Of a stretch of 64,000 bases of DNA, positions 16,251 through 25,406 are shown in pieces. Under the pieces are notes generated by a model. That model was not told where the DNA came from. It made no database searches and saw only the letters and a list, made by a program, of their open reading frames with translations. Made by a program: the position numbers and the translations under genes. Origin of the DNA: Bacillota bacterium (lineage in GTDB: Bacteria; Bacillota; Clostridia; Christensenellales; Aristaeellaceae); contig JAEZHM010000091.1 of NCBI GenBank assembly GCA_023416585.1, forward strand, positions 1 through 64,000, read 5' to 3'. Position 1 is the stretch's first letter; each line of letters starts with the position of its first letter.

Positions 16251-17257
16251 TCAAGCGGCAGCAAAGTGATTCCGCGAGAAAGGCTGCAACGGTCGTCCTT
16301 TCCCTTGGCGTTGATCAGGCATCCAAGGTCTATAAGTATCTGAGGCCTGAGGAAATCGAACGGATCACCATACAAATCGCCACGCTGGAGAATCTGTCGC
16401 CCCAGTCTGTGGACCACACCATGGAAGAGTTTTACAATTTATGCATGGCGCAGAAATATATCACCGAGGGCGGCATCGAATACGCCAAGGCGATTCTGGA
16501 AAAGGCGATGGGCGCTTCCAGTGCCGCGTCAGTCATTGACCGGGTCACAAGGTCGCTGCAGACCAAGATGTTCAGCTTCCTGGACAAGGCCGATCCCAAA
16601 CATTTGCTGAGCCTGATACAAAACGAGCATCCCCAGACCATTGCGCTGATTTTGTCCTACTGCACAGCTGAACAGGCATCGGAGATCCTGAGCGAGCTTC
16701 CGGGAGAAATACAGCTGGATGTTGTGGAGCGCATCGCCACCATGGATAGAACCAGCCCGGATGCCGTTCGGGACGTGGAGAAGATGATCGAGCAAAAGCT
16801 TTCCATGAGCGAGACGGTAGGCTTTGCAGAGATTGGTGGCGCCAAGTACATGGCGGGTATTTTGAACCTGGTGGACCGCAGCACGGAAAAGTTCATCATG
16901 GAGGAGCTTTCCAAGCGGGACCCACAGCTGGCCGAAGATATCAGGAACCGTATGTTTGTGTTCGAGGATATCGCAACATTGGAGCCCATGCATATCCAGC
17001 GCTTCCTGCAGGATGTCAATGCCAACGACCTGCTCATTGCCTTAAAGGGCTGCTCCAAGGAAATCACGGATGTATTCTACTCCAATATGTCGGTCCGCCT
17101 GAAGACCACATTGGAGGAAGAAGCCGGTTATCTGCACGGCGTACGGCTGTCTCAAGTGGAAGAAGCGCAGCAGAAGATGGTCGCGCTAGTCAGAAGGCTG
17201 GAGGAATCCGGAGAGATCACAATCAACAGAGGCCGAAAGGATGAGACAATTGTCTAG
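16247..17257 (+). CDS. fliG: Flagellar motor switch protein FliG
   Basis: This 336-residue C-ring protein torques against MotA. The GTG at 16247 overlaps the fliF stop and follows GGAGG by about 10 bases. It gives the usual FliG length, whereas the upstream ATG at 16223 adds eight residues. Domain order is N-terminal FliF-binding (ARKAATVVLSLGVDQASKVY), middle domain with the EHPQTIALILSYC motif near residue 125, and C-terminal domain with the charged torque helix (FVFEDIATLEP and NMSVRLKTTLEEE). All expected segments are present. Confidence 0.96.
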   Translation: MIKRQQSDSARKAATVVLSLGVDQASKVYKYLRPEEIERITIQIATLENLSPQSVDHTMEEFYNLCMAQKYITEGGIEYAKAILEKAMGASSAASVIDRVTRSLQTKMFSFLDKADPKHLLSLIQNEHPQTIALILSYCTAEQASEILSELPGEIQLDVVERIATMDRTSPDAVRDVEKMIEQKLSMSETVGFAEIGGAKYMAGILNLVDRSTEKFIMEELSKRDPQLAEDIRNRMFVFEDIATLEPMHIQRFLQDVNANDLLIALKGCSKEITDVFYSNMSVRLKTTLEEEAGYLHGVRLSQVEEAQQKMVALVRRLEESGEITINRGRKDETIV

Positions 17258-17999
17258 GCTGCTTAAAGGGGATTGTGTTTACATGGATGCGTCCGGCTTT
17301 GTGTATAACAGCCCTGTTTACACAAAGGCCTCAAAGGCTCCCGAGCCTGAATCCAGCCCGGAGCCTGATTCCAGCCCGGAATCCGACTTAAGGACCGGAC
17401 AGGAGGAATTGGAGGCTGCGGCTATAAAGGCACGTGCCCTCGTCGAAGGCGCCAACCGCTACCTCATGAAAATGCACGGGCAGATGAGCCTTCAGGCGAA
17501 GGAAGCCTTTGAGAGTGCCCGGGAAGAAGGCTACCTGAAGGGGTATGAGGAGGGGCAGGCGCAGGCTTTTTCGGAAAACGAAGGAACGCTCGCACAAATG
17601 GTAACCCTTCTTGAGGATATCGACCGGGGCAAGGAAGAACTGTTTAGGCAGTACGAAAGGGACATGGTAGATCTGGCGCTGGACATTGCACGCAAGGTGG
17701 TGGATGTGAAGCTTCAGGAGAGCGATGAGGCCTTCCTGAACATATTCCGCAAGGCGGCGGAGGGGCTTCATGTTAAGAAATCCGTGCGTCTTCTAATATC
17801 CAGGCATGAAAAACAGCTTGCAACAACCAGCAGCGAATACCTGCAAAGCGTAATAGGCGGCGCGGAACACCTGGACATCGAGGTGCTGGAAGACAAAGAG
17901 CCCGGTACCTGCATTCTGGAAACGGAGGATGTTCTGATCGATGCCAGCGCCCACAAGCAGGTGGAGAAGCTGGTTCAGGCCGTGGAGGCCTTAAGATAA
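17241..17999 (+). CDS. fliH: Flagellar export regulator FliH
   Basis: This 252-residue cytoplasmic protein holds the ATPase FliI at the export gate. The start overlaps fliG by 17 bp and follows AGAGG by eight bases; it keeps the family-like SRLLKGDCV opening. Residues 30-50 are a Pro/Glu/Ser repeat (PEPESSPEPDSSPESD). A helical stretch with the GxxxG-type repeat EGYLKGYEEGQAQAF follows near 100. The C-terminal domain (VDLALDIARKVVDVKL, RLLISRHEKQ, GTCILETEDVLIDAS) is the FliI-binding part. Confidence 0.92.
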   Translation: MRQLSRLLKGDCVYMDASGFVYNSPVYTKASKAPEPESSPEPDSSPESDLRTGQEELEAAAIKARALVEGANRYLMKMHGQMSLQAKEAFESAREEGYLKGYEEGQAQAFSENEGTLAQMVTLLEDIDRGKEELFRQYERDMVDLALDIARKVVDVKLQESDEAFLNIFRKAAEGLHVKKSVRLLISRHEKQLATTSSEYLQSVIGGAEHLDIEVLEDKEPGTCILETEDVLIDASAHKQVEKLVQAVEALR

Positions 18000-18031
18000 G
18001 GGTCAAATAACGCGGTGAAGGAGGGGATGGA

Positions 18032-19357
18032 ATGTTTGAAACGTACCGGCAGGCTGTTGCGCAAACGGATCCCATCCTTCGCGGCGGCAAGGTGGATAAG
18101 ATCATCGGCATGGTGATCGAATGCACCGGATCCAATGTGGATATCGGCACCATCTGCCGTATACACAGTGCCAAGAGGAACGGCTGGATCGACGCGGAAG
18201 TGGTGGGTTTCAAGGGAAACCGGCTGCTTTTGATGCCCTTTGAGGAACTGGACGGCGTTTCAAGGGGCAGCGTTGTGGAACCCACCGGGAACGCGCTGAA
18301 GATACCCGTGGGGATGGAACTGGTCGGCAGGGTGGTGAATGGGTTCGGGAGCCCTATCGACAATGCGGGGCCCCTTCGCTGCACGGAACAGTATACGGTT
18401 CAAAACCTTCCTTCCAATCCGCTTTCAAGACCCCGGATCGATTCAAGACTTCACATGGGGGTCCGGGCGATAGATTCGCTCCTCACCTGCGGCAAGGGGC
18501 AGCGCATGGGTATCTTTGCGGGAAGCGGCATTGGGAAAAGCACATTGCTTGGCATGATGCTAAGAAATGTGGAAGCCGATGTGAACGTCATCGCGCTGGT
18601 GGGGGAACGGGGCCGCGAAGTGCGGGACTTTATGGAAAAAGACCTGCAGGAGGAAGGCATGCGGCGCTCGGTGCTGGTTGTGGCCACCAGCGACCAGCCG
18701 GCCATGATGCGCTTAAAGTGCGCGCTGACCGCCACTACCATCGCGGAGTATTTCCGGGATCAGGGCAAGGATGTACTGTTGGTGATGGACTCGCTGACGC
18801 GCTTTGCCATGGCCCAGAGGGAGATTGGCCTTGCTATCGGGGAGCCGCCAGTGGCCAGGGGCTACACGCCTTCCCTGTACGCCATACTGCCAAGGCTCCT
18901 GGAACGGTCCGGCAGATTTTCAAAAGGTTCCATCACCGGCATTTATACGGTGCTGGTGGAGGGCGATGACGTGAATGAGCCCATCTCCGACACGGTCCGC
19001 GGCATACTGGACGGCCATATTGTTCTTTCCAGGTCGCTGGCGATGCGCAACCATTATCCGCCCATTGATATCCTGGCTAGCATCAGCCGCATCATGAATG
19101 AAATCATTCCCCCGGAGCATTTGCAGGCGGCTTCCGCGTTTCGCTCATCGCTTTCGGCCTACTATGAAAACTTCGATCTGATCAGCATCGGCGCATACAA
19201 GGGGGGAACGAACCCAAGGATCGACAACGCCATTGCCAATATTGACAGAATCAATGGATTTCTGAAGCAGGGCATCTCCGATAAGGCTCCTTTCGAGGAG
19301 ACCATGCAGAGTATGCAGGAAATTCATAAGACGGTTCTGAAGGGAGGCGCGGCGTGA
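18032..19357 (+). CDS. fliI: Flagellum-specific ATP synthase FliI
   Basis: This 441-residue hexameric ATPase drives flagellar protein export and is homologous to F1-beta. Walker A IFAGSGIGKST lies near residues 160-171, Walker B is in VLLVMDSLTRFAMAQREI, and ARGYTPSLYAILPRLLERSG is the arginine-finger region. The N-terminal beta domain (GKVDKIIGMVIECTGSNVDI) is complete. It follows GAAGGAGGGG and ends one base into fliJ. Confidence 0.97.
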   Translation: MFETYRQAVAQTDPILRGGKVDKIIGMVIECTGSNVDIGTICRIHSAKRNGWIDAEVVGFKGNRLLLMPFEELDGVSRGSVVEPTGNALKIPVGMELVGRVVNGFGSPIDNAGPLRCTEQYTVQNLPSNPLSRPRIDSRLHMGVRAIDSLLTCGKGQRMGIFAGSGIGKSTLLGMMLRNVEADVNVIALVGERGREVRDFMEKDLQEEGMRRSVLVVATSDQPAMMRLKCALTATTIAEYFRDQGKDVLLVMDSLTRFAMAQREIGLAIGEPPVARGYTPSLYAILPRLLERSGRFSKGSITGIYTVLVEGDDVNEPISDTVRGILDGHIVLSRSLAMRNHYPPIDILASISRIMNEIIPPEHLQAASAFRSSLSAYYENFDLISIGAYKGGTNPRIDNAIANIDRINGFLKQGISDKAPFEETMQSMQEIHKTVLKGGAA

Positions 19358-19800
19358 AAAAGTTCCAATTCCCGCTTCAAAAAGTGCTGGAATATGACAC
19401 GCACATCCAGAAAAACGAGGCCGATATACTTGCGGCATTGATGGCCGAGTATGAGCGCCTTGAAAAAAAGAGGGATGAAATGCAGGCAGTCTATAACGAG
19501 GCCAAGCGGCTTTACCAGCGGGATTGTGAAAACGGCCAGAGTGCGAGCCGCACCGCCGCAGCCGGTATGTACATTGCGGACCAGCGCCTGCAGCTGAAAA
19601 AGATTGGCGAGCAGATGCGTGAACAGATGCGCCGCATCGACAAGCAGCGGGAGCGGCTGTTGGCAATAACCCAGGATAAGACAATGATCGAAAAGCTGAA
19701 GGAGCACGCCAAAGAAAACTACCTGGTTAAGGAACGCAAAAGCGATGAGCTTTTCATTGCGGAGTTTATTTCCAACCAGGTGGCTGGGGCGGGCAGCTGA
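19354..19800 (+). CDS. fliJ: Flagellar export protein FliJ
   Basis: This 148-residue coiled-coil protein works as the central stalk of the FliI hexamer and as a chaperone-escort factor. The start is GTG (KKFQFPLQKVLEYDTHIQKN), overlapping the fliI stop by 4 bp. Nearly the whole length is charged helix (LKKIGEQMREQMRRIDKQRE). Its placement after fliI is standard. Confidence 0.93.
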   Translation: MKKFQFPLQKVLEYDTHIQKNEADILAALMAEYERLEKKRDEMQAVYNEAKRLYQRDCENGQSASRTAAAGMYIADQRLQLKKIGEQMREQMRRIDKQRERLLAITQDKTMIEKLKEHAKENYLVKERKSDELFIAEFISNQVAGAGS

Positions 19801-19834
19801 AGCAAATTCATATAAAGCCGGAGGAGGTGATTTT

Positions 19835-21163
19835 ATCTCAACGGTAGCAAGTGTAGGCATGTTTACTCCTGGAAGGAAGGCAGCACAGGAACCGGCAGGC
19901 CAGAATGCCCTTGCAGGCGAAGCGTGTGGGGCGTTTGCCATGGCCGTGGACGAAGCGGCGGCGGAGGGCATGCTCAAGGGGGCGGCCGGCGTTTTGCCTC
20001 AGAACGGGATCAAGGGGAAGGCCGGTGTTTTGGAAGAAGGCGAACTGGAAGAAAAGGACAAGGGAAAGCTGGATGTAAGCGTTTGCCTTTCCGGCATATC
20101 GGCACTGCTTTCGCAGGGAGCATATCACATGCAGCAGGATGCGGTGATTGCCGGTGATCAAACACTCTCCTCCATAAGAAATCAGGCGGCGGAGGATTTT
20201 TCACAGGGACAGGCTGTTGGTGGGAGTGCGGCAGGTGCAGCAAGTACGGTAAGTTCGGCTGCGCCTGAGGGATTTTTGCCAAATACGGATGCGCCCGGCG
20301 AGTTGCCCGATTTTTTGACAGCGAAGGGCTCAGCACCTAAGGAAAAGGCCGCGGAAGAGCTGGTCAAGGTGTATGCCGAAGACGCTGTTCCTGAACCTAC
20401 GCTGAAGGCAGCGAAGGAGAAGAGTGAGCTTGATCAGGAAGATTTCAGGAATATTCAAAAGACTCAAGCGCAGAACTCTGCTAAGGCGGCTCAATTTGTG
20501 GGTAACGATTCTGCACGGGAAGCCGTGAAGCTCTCGCCCGCAGATTTTAAGGAGAGCGATTCGGCCTTCCGGGGAATGGCGGCTTTTGTAAAGCCTGACA
20601 AGGAAAAGGAAAAACCTGTTCAGATACCTGCGGAAGGCCAGGTCATGATCCACAGGACGGAGCAAATAGTACACGCGGAAAGCACGCATTCCACCCAGAA
20701 TATAGCGCCGGAAAATACCGTCCAGGAAGAAAACGCGGCAATGCAAGTGGCAAGGGCGTCTGTGCATGCACTCCGGCGTGAGATGACAGAATACCGTGTC
20801 CGCTTAAGCCCGGAAGGCCTTGGCGATGTAGAGGTCACAGTGGTCACCAAGGGGAAGGTGGTATCCCTGAGTATGCGTACCGACAACGAGGTGGCCAGGG
20901 GATTGATTCTGGATCATGCCGATGAACTGCGCTCTGAGCTGCGCCAACAAGATTACCAGGTGAGCGGGTTGAGTGTGGAAGTGGGTATGGATAGCAGAAA
21001 TGGCGCGGGATTCTATGCCCCCAGGGAACATGCCGAGCCTGTGTTTGATTCGGGACGCCAAATCCCCGACCAGGAAGCGGCGGATAAAGCCCACGATCAC
21101 GGGCCTAAGACGGGCCAAAGGATTATACTGCCTAGAAGCAGCACCATCAGTTACCGGGTTTGA
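19835..21163 (+). CDS. fliK: Flagellar hook-length control protein FliK
   Basis: The protein has about 440 residues. The N-terminal 330 are low-complexity Ala/Glu/Lys-rich ruler sequence. The C-terminal domain (EYRVRLSPEGLGDVEVTVVT, then SMRTDNEVARGLILDHADEL, and LSVEVGM) is the FliK/Flg_hook switch domain that tells the export gate to change from hook to filament export. The start is unclear. A full ribosome site GGAGGAGGTGA (19820-19830) points at an ATC codon at 19835, not a normal start. ATGs at 19745 (inside fliJ) and 19859 lack ribosome sites. I give the ATC position provisionally. Confidence 0.88.
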   Translation: MSTVASVGMFTPGRKAAQEPAGQNALAGEACGAFAMAVDEAAAEGMLKGAAGVLPQNGIKGKAGVLEEGELEEKDKGKLDVSVCLSGISALLSQGAYHMQQDAVIAGDQTLSSIRNQAAEDFSQGQAVGGSAAGAASTVSSAAPEGFLPNTDAPGELPDFLTAKGSAPKEKAAEELVKVYAEDAVPEPTLKAAKEKSELDQEDFRNIQKTQAQNSAKAAQFVGNDSAREAVKLSPADFKESDSAFRGMAAFVKPDKEKEKPVQIPAEGQVMIHRTEQIVHAESTHSTQNIAPENTVQEENAAMQVARASVHALRREMTEYRVRLSPEGLGDVEVTVVTKGKVVSLSMRTDNEVARGLILDHADELRSELRQQDYQVSGLSVEVGMDSRNGAGFYAPREHAEPVFDSGRQIPDQEAADKAHDHGPKTGQRIILPRSSTISYRV

Positions 21164-21198
21164 TGTAAGCACGGCGCTTATAGCAAGGAGGGGGTACA

Positions 21199-21627
21199 AT
21201 GCTTGTAAACGGGATTGGGATGCCGGCGGCAGCACAGCAAAATGCCGGGCAGTCGGTGGGGAAGGCAGCGTCGGATCTGGATATCAATGATTTTTTCAAG
21301 CTCATCACCGCCCAACTTCAAAATCAGAGCATGTTTGACACGGTGGATAACGCCCAGTTCATGTCCCAGATGGTGCAGTTTTCCACTCTTTCCCAGATCA
21401 ATGCACTGACAAACGCCTTCCAGACGAACATGGCGGTATCGATGATAGGGAAGCAGGTAAACGTATCGGCTACCGCAGAGGATGGAACAAAGCAGATGCA
21501 GGTGGGGCAGGTGGAGCAGGTTAGCTTCAACGCAGGCGTCCCCTATGTGTGCGTTAACGGTCAATTTTATCAGATGAGCGATATCCTGGACATTGGTCCG
21601 GAAGCAAAAGCTGTACAGGAAGAATGA
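21199..21627 (+). CDS. flgD: Flagellar hook capping protein FlgD
   Basis: This 142-residue scaffold caps the growing hook. The conserved block DLDINDFFKLITAQLQNQ, then FMSQMVQFSTLSQINALTNA, is the FlgD N-terminal signature. The short C-terminal beta part (VEQVSFNAGVPYVCVNGQFY) lacks the FnIII/Ig domain of enteric FlgD, as in other Firmicutes. AAGGAGGGGG precedes the ATG. Confidence 0.95.
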   Translation: MLVNGIGMPAAAQQNAGQSVGKAASDLDINDFFKLITAQLQNQSMFDTVDNAQFMSQMVQFSTLSQINALTNAFQTNMAVSMIGKQVNVSATAEDGTKQMQVGQVEQVSFNAGVPYVCVNGQFYQMSDILDIGPEAKAVQEE

Positions 21628-21690
21628 AACGGTTACAGCGGTGGGCCGCTTACATAGCGGCGGCACAAAAGTGAATGGGAGGACGCAATA

Positions 21691-22521
21691 ATGATCAGAT
21701 CCATGTTTTCCGCGGTTTCGGGATTAAAAGGGCATCAAACCATGCTGGACGTCATCGGCAATAACATTGCCAACGTGAACACTGCCGGCTTCAAGGCTAG
21801 CCGCGTTCTTTTCTCGGACATGTATTACCAGACGCTGTCCGCCGCCAGCGCCCCCACACCCGCCACAGGCGGTACAAACCCCACCCAGATCGGCTATGGA
21901 TCCAAGGTTGCCTCCATTGACCTGCTCAATACCGGAAGCGGTTTCCAGCAGACGGGCAGGGCCATGGATACCTACATATCCGGCGAAGGCTATTTCACCG
22001 TGCAGGACAGCGCTGGCGAATTGAACTATTCCAGGGTCGGCTCTTTCTCCTTTGACGCAAGCGGCAACCTGCTGGATGCCAATGGCAGCTTCGTCATGGG
22101 GCAGTTGCCGCCCCTGGCAGCAACGATTGGGACTCCGGTTCCCATCAACATCCCCAACTTCCAAAACTTTTCGGGCATCTCCATCGGTAAGGATGGAGTC
22201 ATCTCCGGCACAAACCTGACCACCATGGCTATCCAGACGCTGGGGCAAGTTGCTGTCGCGGTATTCAACAACCCGGACGGCATGGAGCAGCGCGGCGACC
22301 AGTATTTAGGTGAAACGCTGAATTCCGGTGCGCCCAGCTATACTGTAGCCGGTACCGGCTTGGCAGGTCAGCTCGTTTCCGGCGGCCTGGAAATGTCCAA
22401 TGTTGACCTATCGAAAGAGTTTACGGACTTGATCGTGGCCCAGAGGGGATACCAGGCAAATGCGCGCGTGATCACCACCTCCGACCAGGTGCTGGAGGAA
22501 CTGGTGAATCTGAAGCGGTAA
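21691..22521 (+). CDS. flgE: Flagellar hook protein FlgE
   Basis: This 276-residue hook subunit starts with MFSAVSGLKGHQTMLDVIGN and NIANVNTAGFKASRVLFSDM, the rod/hook N-terminal motif. It has the internal GEGYFTVQDSAGELNYSRVG (FlgE/F/G family) and the C-terminal SNVDLSKEFTDLIVAQRGYQ followed by ANARVITTSDQVLEELVNLKR. The length matches the short FlgE of Bacillus-type flagella. Position after flgD supports the hook over the rod role. Confidence 0.93.
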   Translation: MIRSMFSAVSGLKGHQTMLDVIGNNIANVNTAGFKASRVLFSDMYYQTLSAASAPTPATGGTNPTQIGYGSKVASIDLLNTGSGFQQTGRAMDTYISGEGYFTVQDSAGELNYSRVGSFSFDASGNLLDANGSFVMGQLPPLAATIGTPVPINIPNFQNFSGISIGKDGVISGTNLTTMAIQTLGQVAVAVFNNPDGMEQRGDQYLGETLNSGAPSYTVAGTGLAGQLVSGGLEMSNVDLSKEFTDLIVAQRGYQANARVITTSDQVLEELVNLKR

Positions 22522-22581
22522 TTATGGATCAAGGCTATGATCTGTTAATGTCCCGAAATGCCTGAAAGGAGTGTCGGAGCC

Positions 22582-22833
22582 ATGATTGAGCTTACCAAAC
22601 TAAACGGTGAAAGGTACTATATCAACTCGGATCTTATTGAAATGATAGAAATGATTCCTGATACACTGGTCACCATGACAAACGGCAAAACGCATTATGT
22701 GGCGGAGCGCGCGGAAGTGGTGGTCGAAAGAGTGAAGGAATACAAGGCCGGCATTCTGGTTCAGGCACATCTATATGAAAACAATACCCGGGAAAACCAT
22801 CACAGACGCTACGATCGGATAAAGGAAGATTAG
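22582..22833 (+). CDS. swrD: Flagellar protein FlbD/SwrD family
   Basis: This 83-residue cytoplasmic protein has the family signature IELTKLNGERYYINSDLIEM then IPDTLVTMTNGKTHYVAER. In Bacillus subtilis SwrD (YlzI) raises motor torque by acting on MotAB stators and is needed for swarming. The ATG at 22582 lies eight bases after GGAGTGTCGGAG-type sequence; an ATG at 22558 is inferior. In B. subtilis fliL follows swrD, but here fliM follows directly. Confidence 0.9.
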   Translation: MIELTKLNGERYYINSDLIEMIEMIPDTLVTMTNGKTHYVAERAEVVVERVKEYKAGILVQAHLYENNTRENHHRRYDRIKED

Positions 22834-22835
22834 TC

Positions 22836-23828
22836 ATGCCTGAGATTTTGTCTCAAAATCAGATTGATGAGCTGCTGAACAGACTTACGGGCAACGCGGA
22901 ACCGGATGAGTCTGTTACTTTGCCTTCCGATGATCCAAAGGCCAAGCTGTACAACTTTAAGAATCCAAAGAAACTGACCAAGGATCAGCAGAAGGTGCTT
23001 CGGGGAATCGGCGAAATCTTCGCAAGGCATCTGGCCTCCTATCTGGCAGGGCTCACCCGAAGCTATTGCGAAGTCAATGTGACCTCCCTGGAAGAACAAC
23101 CCTACATGGAATATAACAATGCGCTTCCCGACAACCTCATCACAGGCGTCTTGGACATGAATATCATCAAGGGCGCCATGCTGATGGATCTTTCCAACCC
23201 TGTTACCTTCGCACTTATCGAACGGATGTTCGGCGGGGTTATTGAGGCGCGGGAATTGCCCTCGCGGGAGTTCACAGATATTGAGACATCGCTGATGGAC
23301 AGGATCATCAAAAGAATCACCGCCCTGTTCCAGGAAGCGTGGACCTATGTTCCAGGTATCGGCATAACGCTCCGGCAGGTCGAAACGAACACCCGTTTCA
23401 TCAAGGCTATCGCCATGGACGAGGTTGTGGTGGTGCTGGTACTCGCGGTGAAGCTTAACTCGGTGGAGGGTACAATTACCTGCTGCATTCCTTGCATAGA
23501 CATCGGCAAGACGCTGGATGAAACGCTGGCCATTCAGACAGGCGCCAATAACAAGCCTGACGATGGCGACGAGATAACGGTGACGAATCAAAAGTCGATG
23601 CTCGCACAGCTTCACAGTTCAAATATTGATTTGTCCGCAATCCTAGGCTCCACTACCATCACCATGCAGGAAATGCTGAGCCTTCAGCCGGGCGACGTGA
23701 TAAGGCTTGATCAGCAGGTGGGCACGCCTATAGTGGTCGCCGTTAACGGCAAGAAATGGTTCTATGGAGAACCAGGGATTAAGAAGAACAAACTCGCCGT
23801 GTTGATTAACCGGCAATACGCAGGATGA
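22836..23828 (+). CDS. fliM: Flagellar motor switch protein FliM
   Basis: This 330-residue C-ring protein starts with the CheY-P binding peptide EILSQNQIDELLNRL. The middle CheC-like domain includes GSALL-equivalent MLMDLSNPVTFALIERMFGG. The C-terminal SpoA-like domain holds ILGSTTITMQEMLSLQPGDV and WFYGEPGIKKNKLAVLI. It links CheY signalling to FliG. The stop overlaps the next frame. No fliL lies upstream. Confidence 0.97.
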   Translation: MPEILSQNQIDELLNRLTGNAEPDESVTLPSDDPKAKLYNFKNPKKLTKDQQKVLRGIGEIFARHLASYLAGLTRSYCEVNVTSLEEQPYMEYNNALPDNLITGVLDMNIIKGAMLMDLSNPVTFALIERMFGGVIEARELPSREFTDIETSLMDRIIKRITALFQEAWTYVPGIGITLRQVETNTRFIKAIAMDEVVVVLVLAVKLNSVEGTITCCIPCIDIGKTLDETLAIQTGANNKPDDGDEITVTNQKSMLAQLHSSNIDLSAILGSTTITMQEMLSLQPGDVIRLDQQVGTPIVVAVNGKKWFYGEPGIKKNKLAVLINRQYAG

Positions 23829-23845
23829 AGGAAGGTGAGTGTGCG

Positions 23846-25372
23846 ATGGAAACCCGTCCCAATCTTGACGATCAGCAAAACAATGCGGGGCTGAACAGTA
23901 TCGAAATCGATACCATCGGTGAGATTCTGAACATCAGCATGGGTGCCGCGGCTACCGCCGTTTCCATCCTGCTGAACCGTCAGGTCAGCATTACCACGCC
24001 CAGCGTGCAGGTAATTTCCAGCTCGGATTTCGAATTTTCAGAGCTAGAACCGGCCTTGGGGATCGAAATCAAATATGTCCAGGGGCTTTTCGGTTCCAAC
24101 CACATGATCATGAGCGTGAAGGATATCCGTGCCATCGTTCAGCTTCTGCTTGGTGAGGGTTACGATGATCTTTCAGGCGGTGATGTTCCGCTGGATGAGA
24201 TCCATGTAAGCGCTCTCGGGGAGGTTATGAACCAGATGATGGGTGCGTCCTGCACGGCGCTGGCATCATTTCTGGACAGGGAAATCAATATTTCTCCTCC
24301 CGCGCCTTTTGAGCTCTCTGGCCTCAATGGTAAGCTGTGGGCTGAGAAGCAGGAATTGATTGTGGCTGTGGGCTTTAAGCTGACCATTGAGGACCTGGTG
24401 GACAGCGAGTTCTTTACCGTCATGCCCGTGCCCTTTGCCAAGGAGCTGGTGAACAGCGCCATGGGATTCAGTGGACAGGAGACAGTACAGGAAGTTTCGG
24501 AAATAACGCAGGTTACGGGGCATACCCAGGTTCCCTCACCGGTGATCGGGGATGATTACCAGGTGCCGAAAACCACATCGAAGCCCGGTCCCGAGTCTGC
24601 GCCCAAGCCGGCGGCCAAGACGGCTTCCGCAGCTGTCAAGCCGGCTCCCGCAGCTGTCAAGCCAGACCACTTGGCAGGCCCTGCAGCAGCGCCTAAGCCG
24701 GCGCCTGTGGTGACACCCAAGCCCGTTCCCGAGACGGTGATACCTAAGCCTGTTGCCGAACCAATGCCCGAGCCTGTTCCTGTAGAGGTGTCTGATCCGG
24801 AACCTGAGGAGACCTATTACCAGGAACCTGAGGAGATGTTTGATCCGGAACCGGCAGAAACTCCTGCTCCGGCGGTAACGCCAAGGTCTGCCCCGCTGGC
24901 AGCTGCAAGACCCGCTCCTGCAGCTATGCAAAGGCCTGCCGCAGCATCAATTTCCAGGGCTGTTCCAGCAGCGGCAGCCCATTCCACTCCCATGGTATCA
25001 CCGCGTTCTGTACCGGCTGGCGGGTACGCGCAGGATCGAGTGGCGCCGCCTAAGAATGTGGTGGTCAAACCCCTGCAGTTTGGTAACCTGGATATGATGG
25101 ATGCCTTTTCGGATGAAATCGATGCCGTCAATCTTGGGCTTGTGATGGGCGTGGATCTCAATGTGACTGTGGAGATCGGGCGGACAAGAAAGCAGGTTAA
25201 GGAAATTCTGTCCCTTCGCCAAGGCTCTATTGTGGAACTGGACAAACAGGCGGGCGCGCCCGTGGATATCATGGTGAATGGGAAGCTCATCGCCAGGGGC
25301 GATGTGGTTGTCATCGACGACAACTTCGGTGTCAGAATCACAGAAATTGTAAGCAGTGCCGCCCAGAAGTAA
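23846..25372 (+). CDS. fliY: Flagellar motor switch phosphatase FliY (CheC-FliN fusion)
   Basis: The protein has about 508 residues. The N-terminal half is CheC-like, with both phosphatase helices (EIDTIGEILNISMGAAATAV and VSALGEVMNQMMGASCTALA, each with the E/D and N residues that act on CheY-P). The C-terminal 80 residues are the FliN ring domain (DLNVTVEIGRTRKQVKEILS, then GSIVELDKQAGAPVDIMVNG). Between them lies a long disordered linker (about residues 240-400) built of Pro/Ala/Lys repeats and an acidic EPEE stretch. The ATG at 23846 has AAGGTGAG eight bases upstream; the ATG at 23825 overlapping fliM lacks a site. It probably both completes the C-ring and dephosphorylates CheY. Confidence 0.95.
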   Translation: METRPNLDDQQNNAGLNSIEIDTIGEILNISMGAAATAVSILLNRQVSITTPSVQVISSSDFEFSELEPALGIEIKYVQGLFGSNHMIMSVKDIRAIVQLLLGEGYDDLSGGDVPLDEIHVSALGEVMNQMMGASCTALASFLDREINISPPAPFELSGLNGKLWAEKQELIVAVGFKLTIEDLVDSEFFTVMPVPFAKELVNSAMGFSGQETVQEVSEITQVTGHTQVPSPVIGDDYQVPKTTSKPGPESAPKPAAKTASAAVKPAPAAVKPDHLAGPAAAPKPAPVVTPKPVPETVIPKPVAEPMPEPVPVEVSDPEPEETYYQEPEEMFDPEPAETPAPAVTPRSAPLAAARPAPAAMQRPAAASISRAVPAAAAHSTPMVSPRSVPAGGYAQDRVAPPKNVVVKPLQFGNLDMMDAFSDEIDAVNLGLVMGVDLNVTVEIGRTRKQVKEILSLRQGSIVELDKQAGAPVDIMVNGKLIARGDVVVIDDNFGVRITEIVSSAAQK

Positions 25373-25406
25373 CGCTGCAAGGGAAATAGGTTGGGAGAGG
25401 GATACA

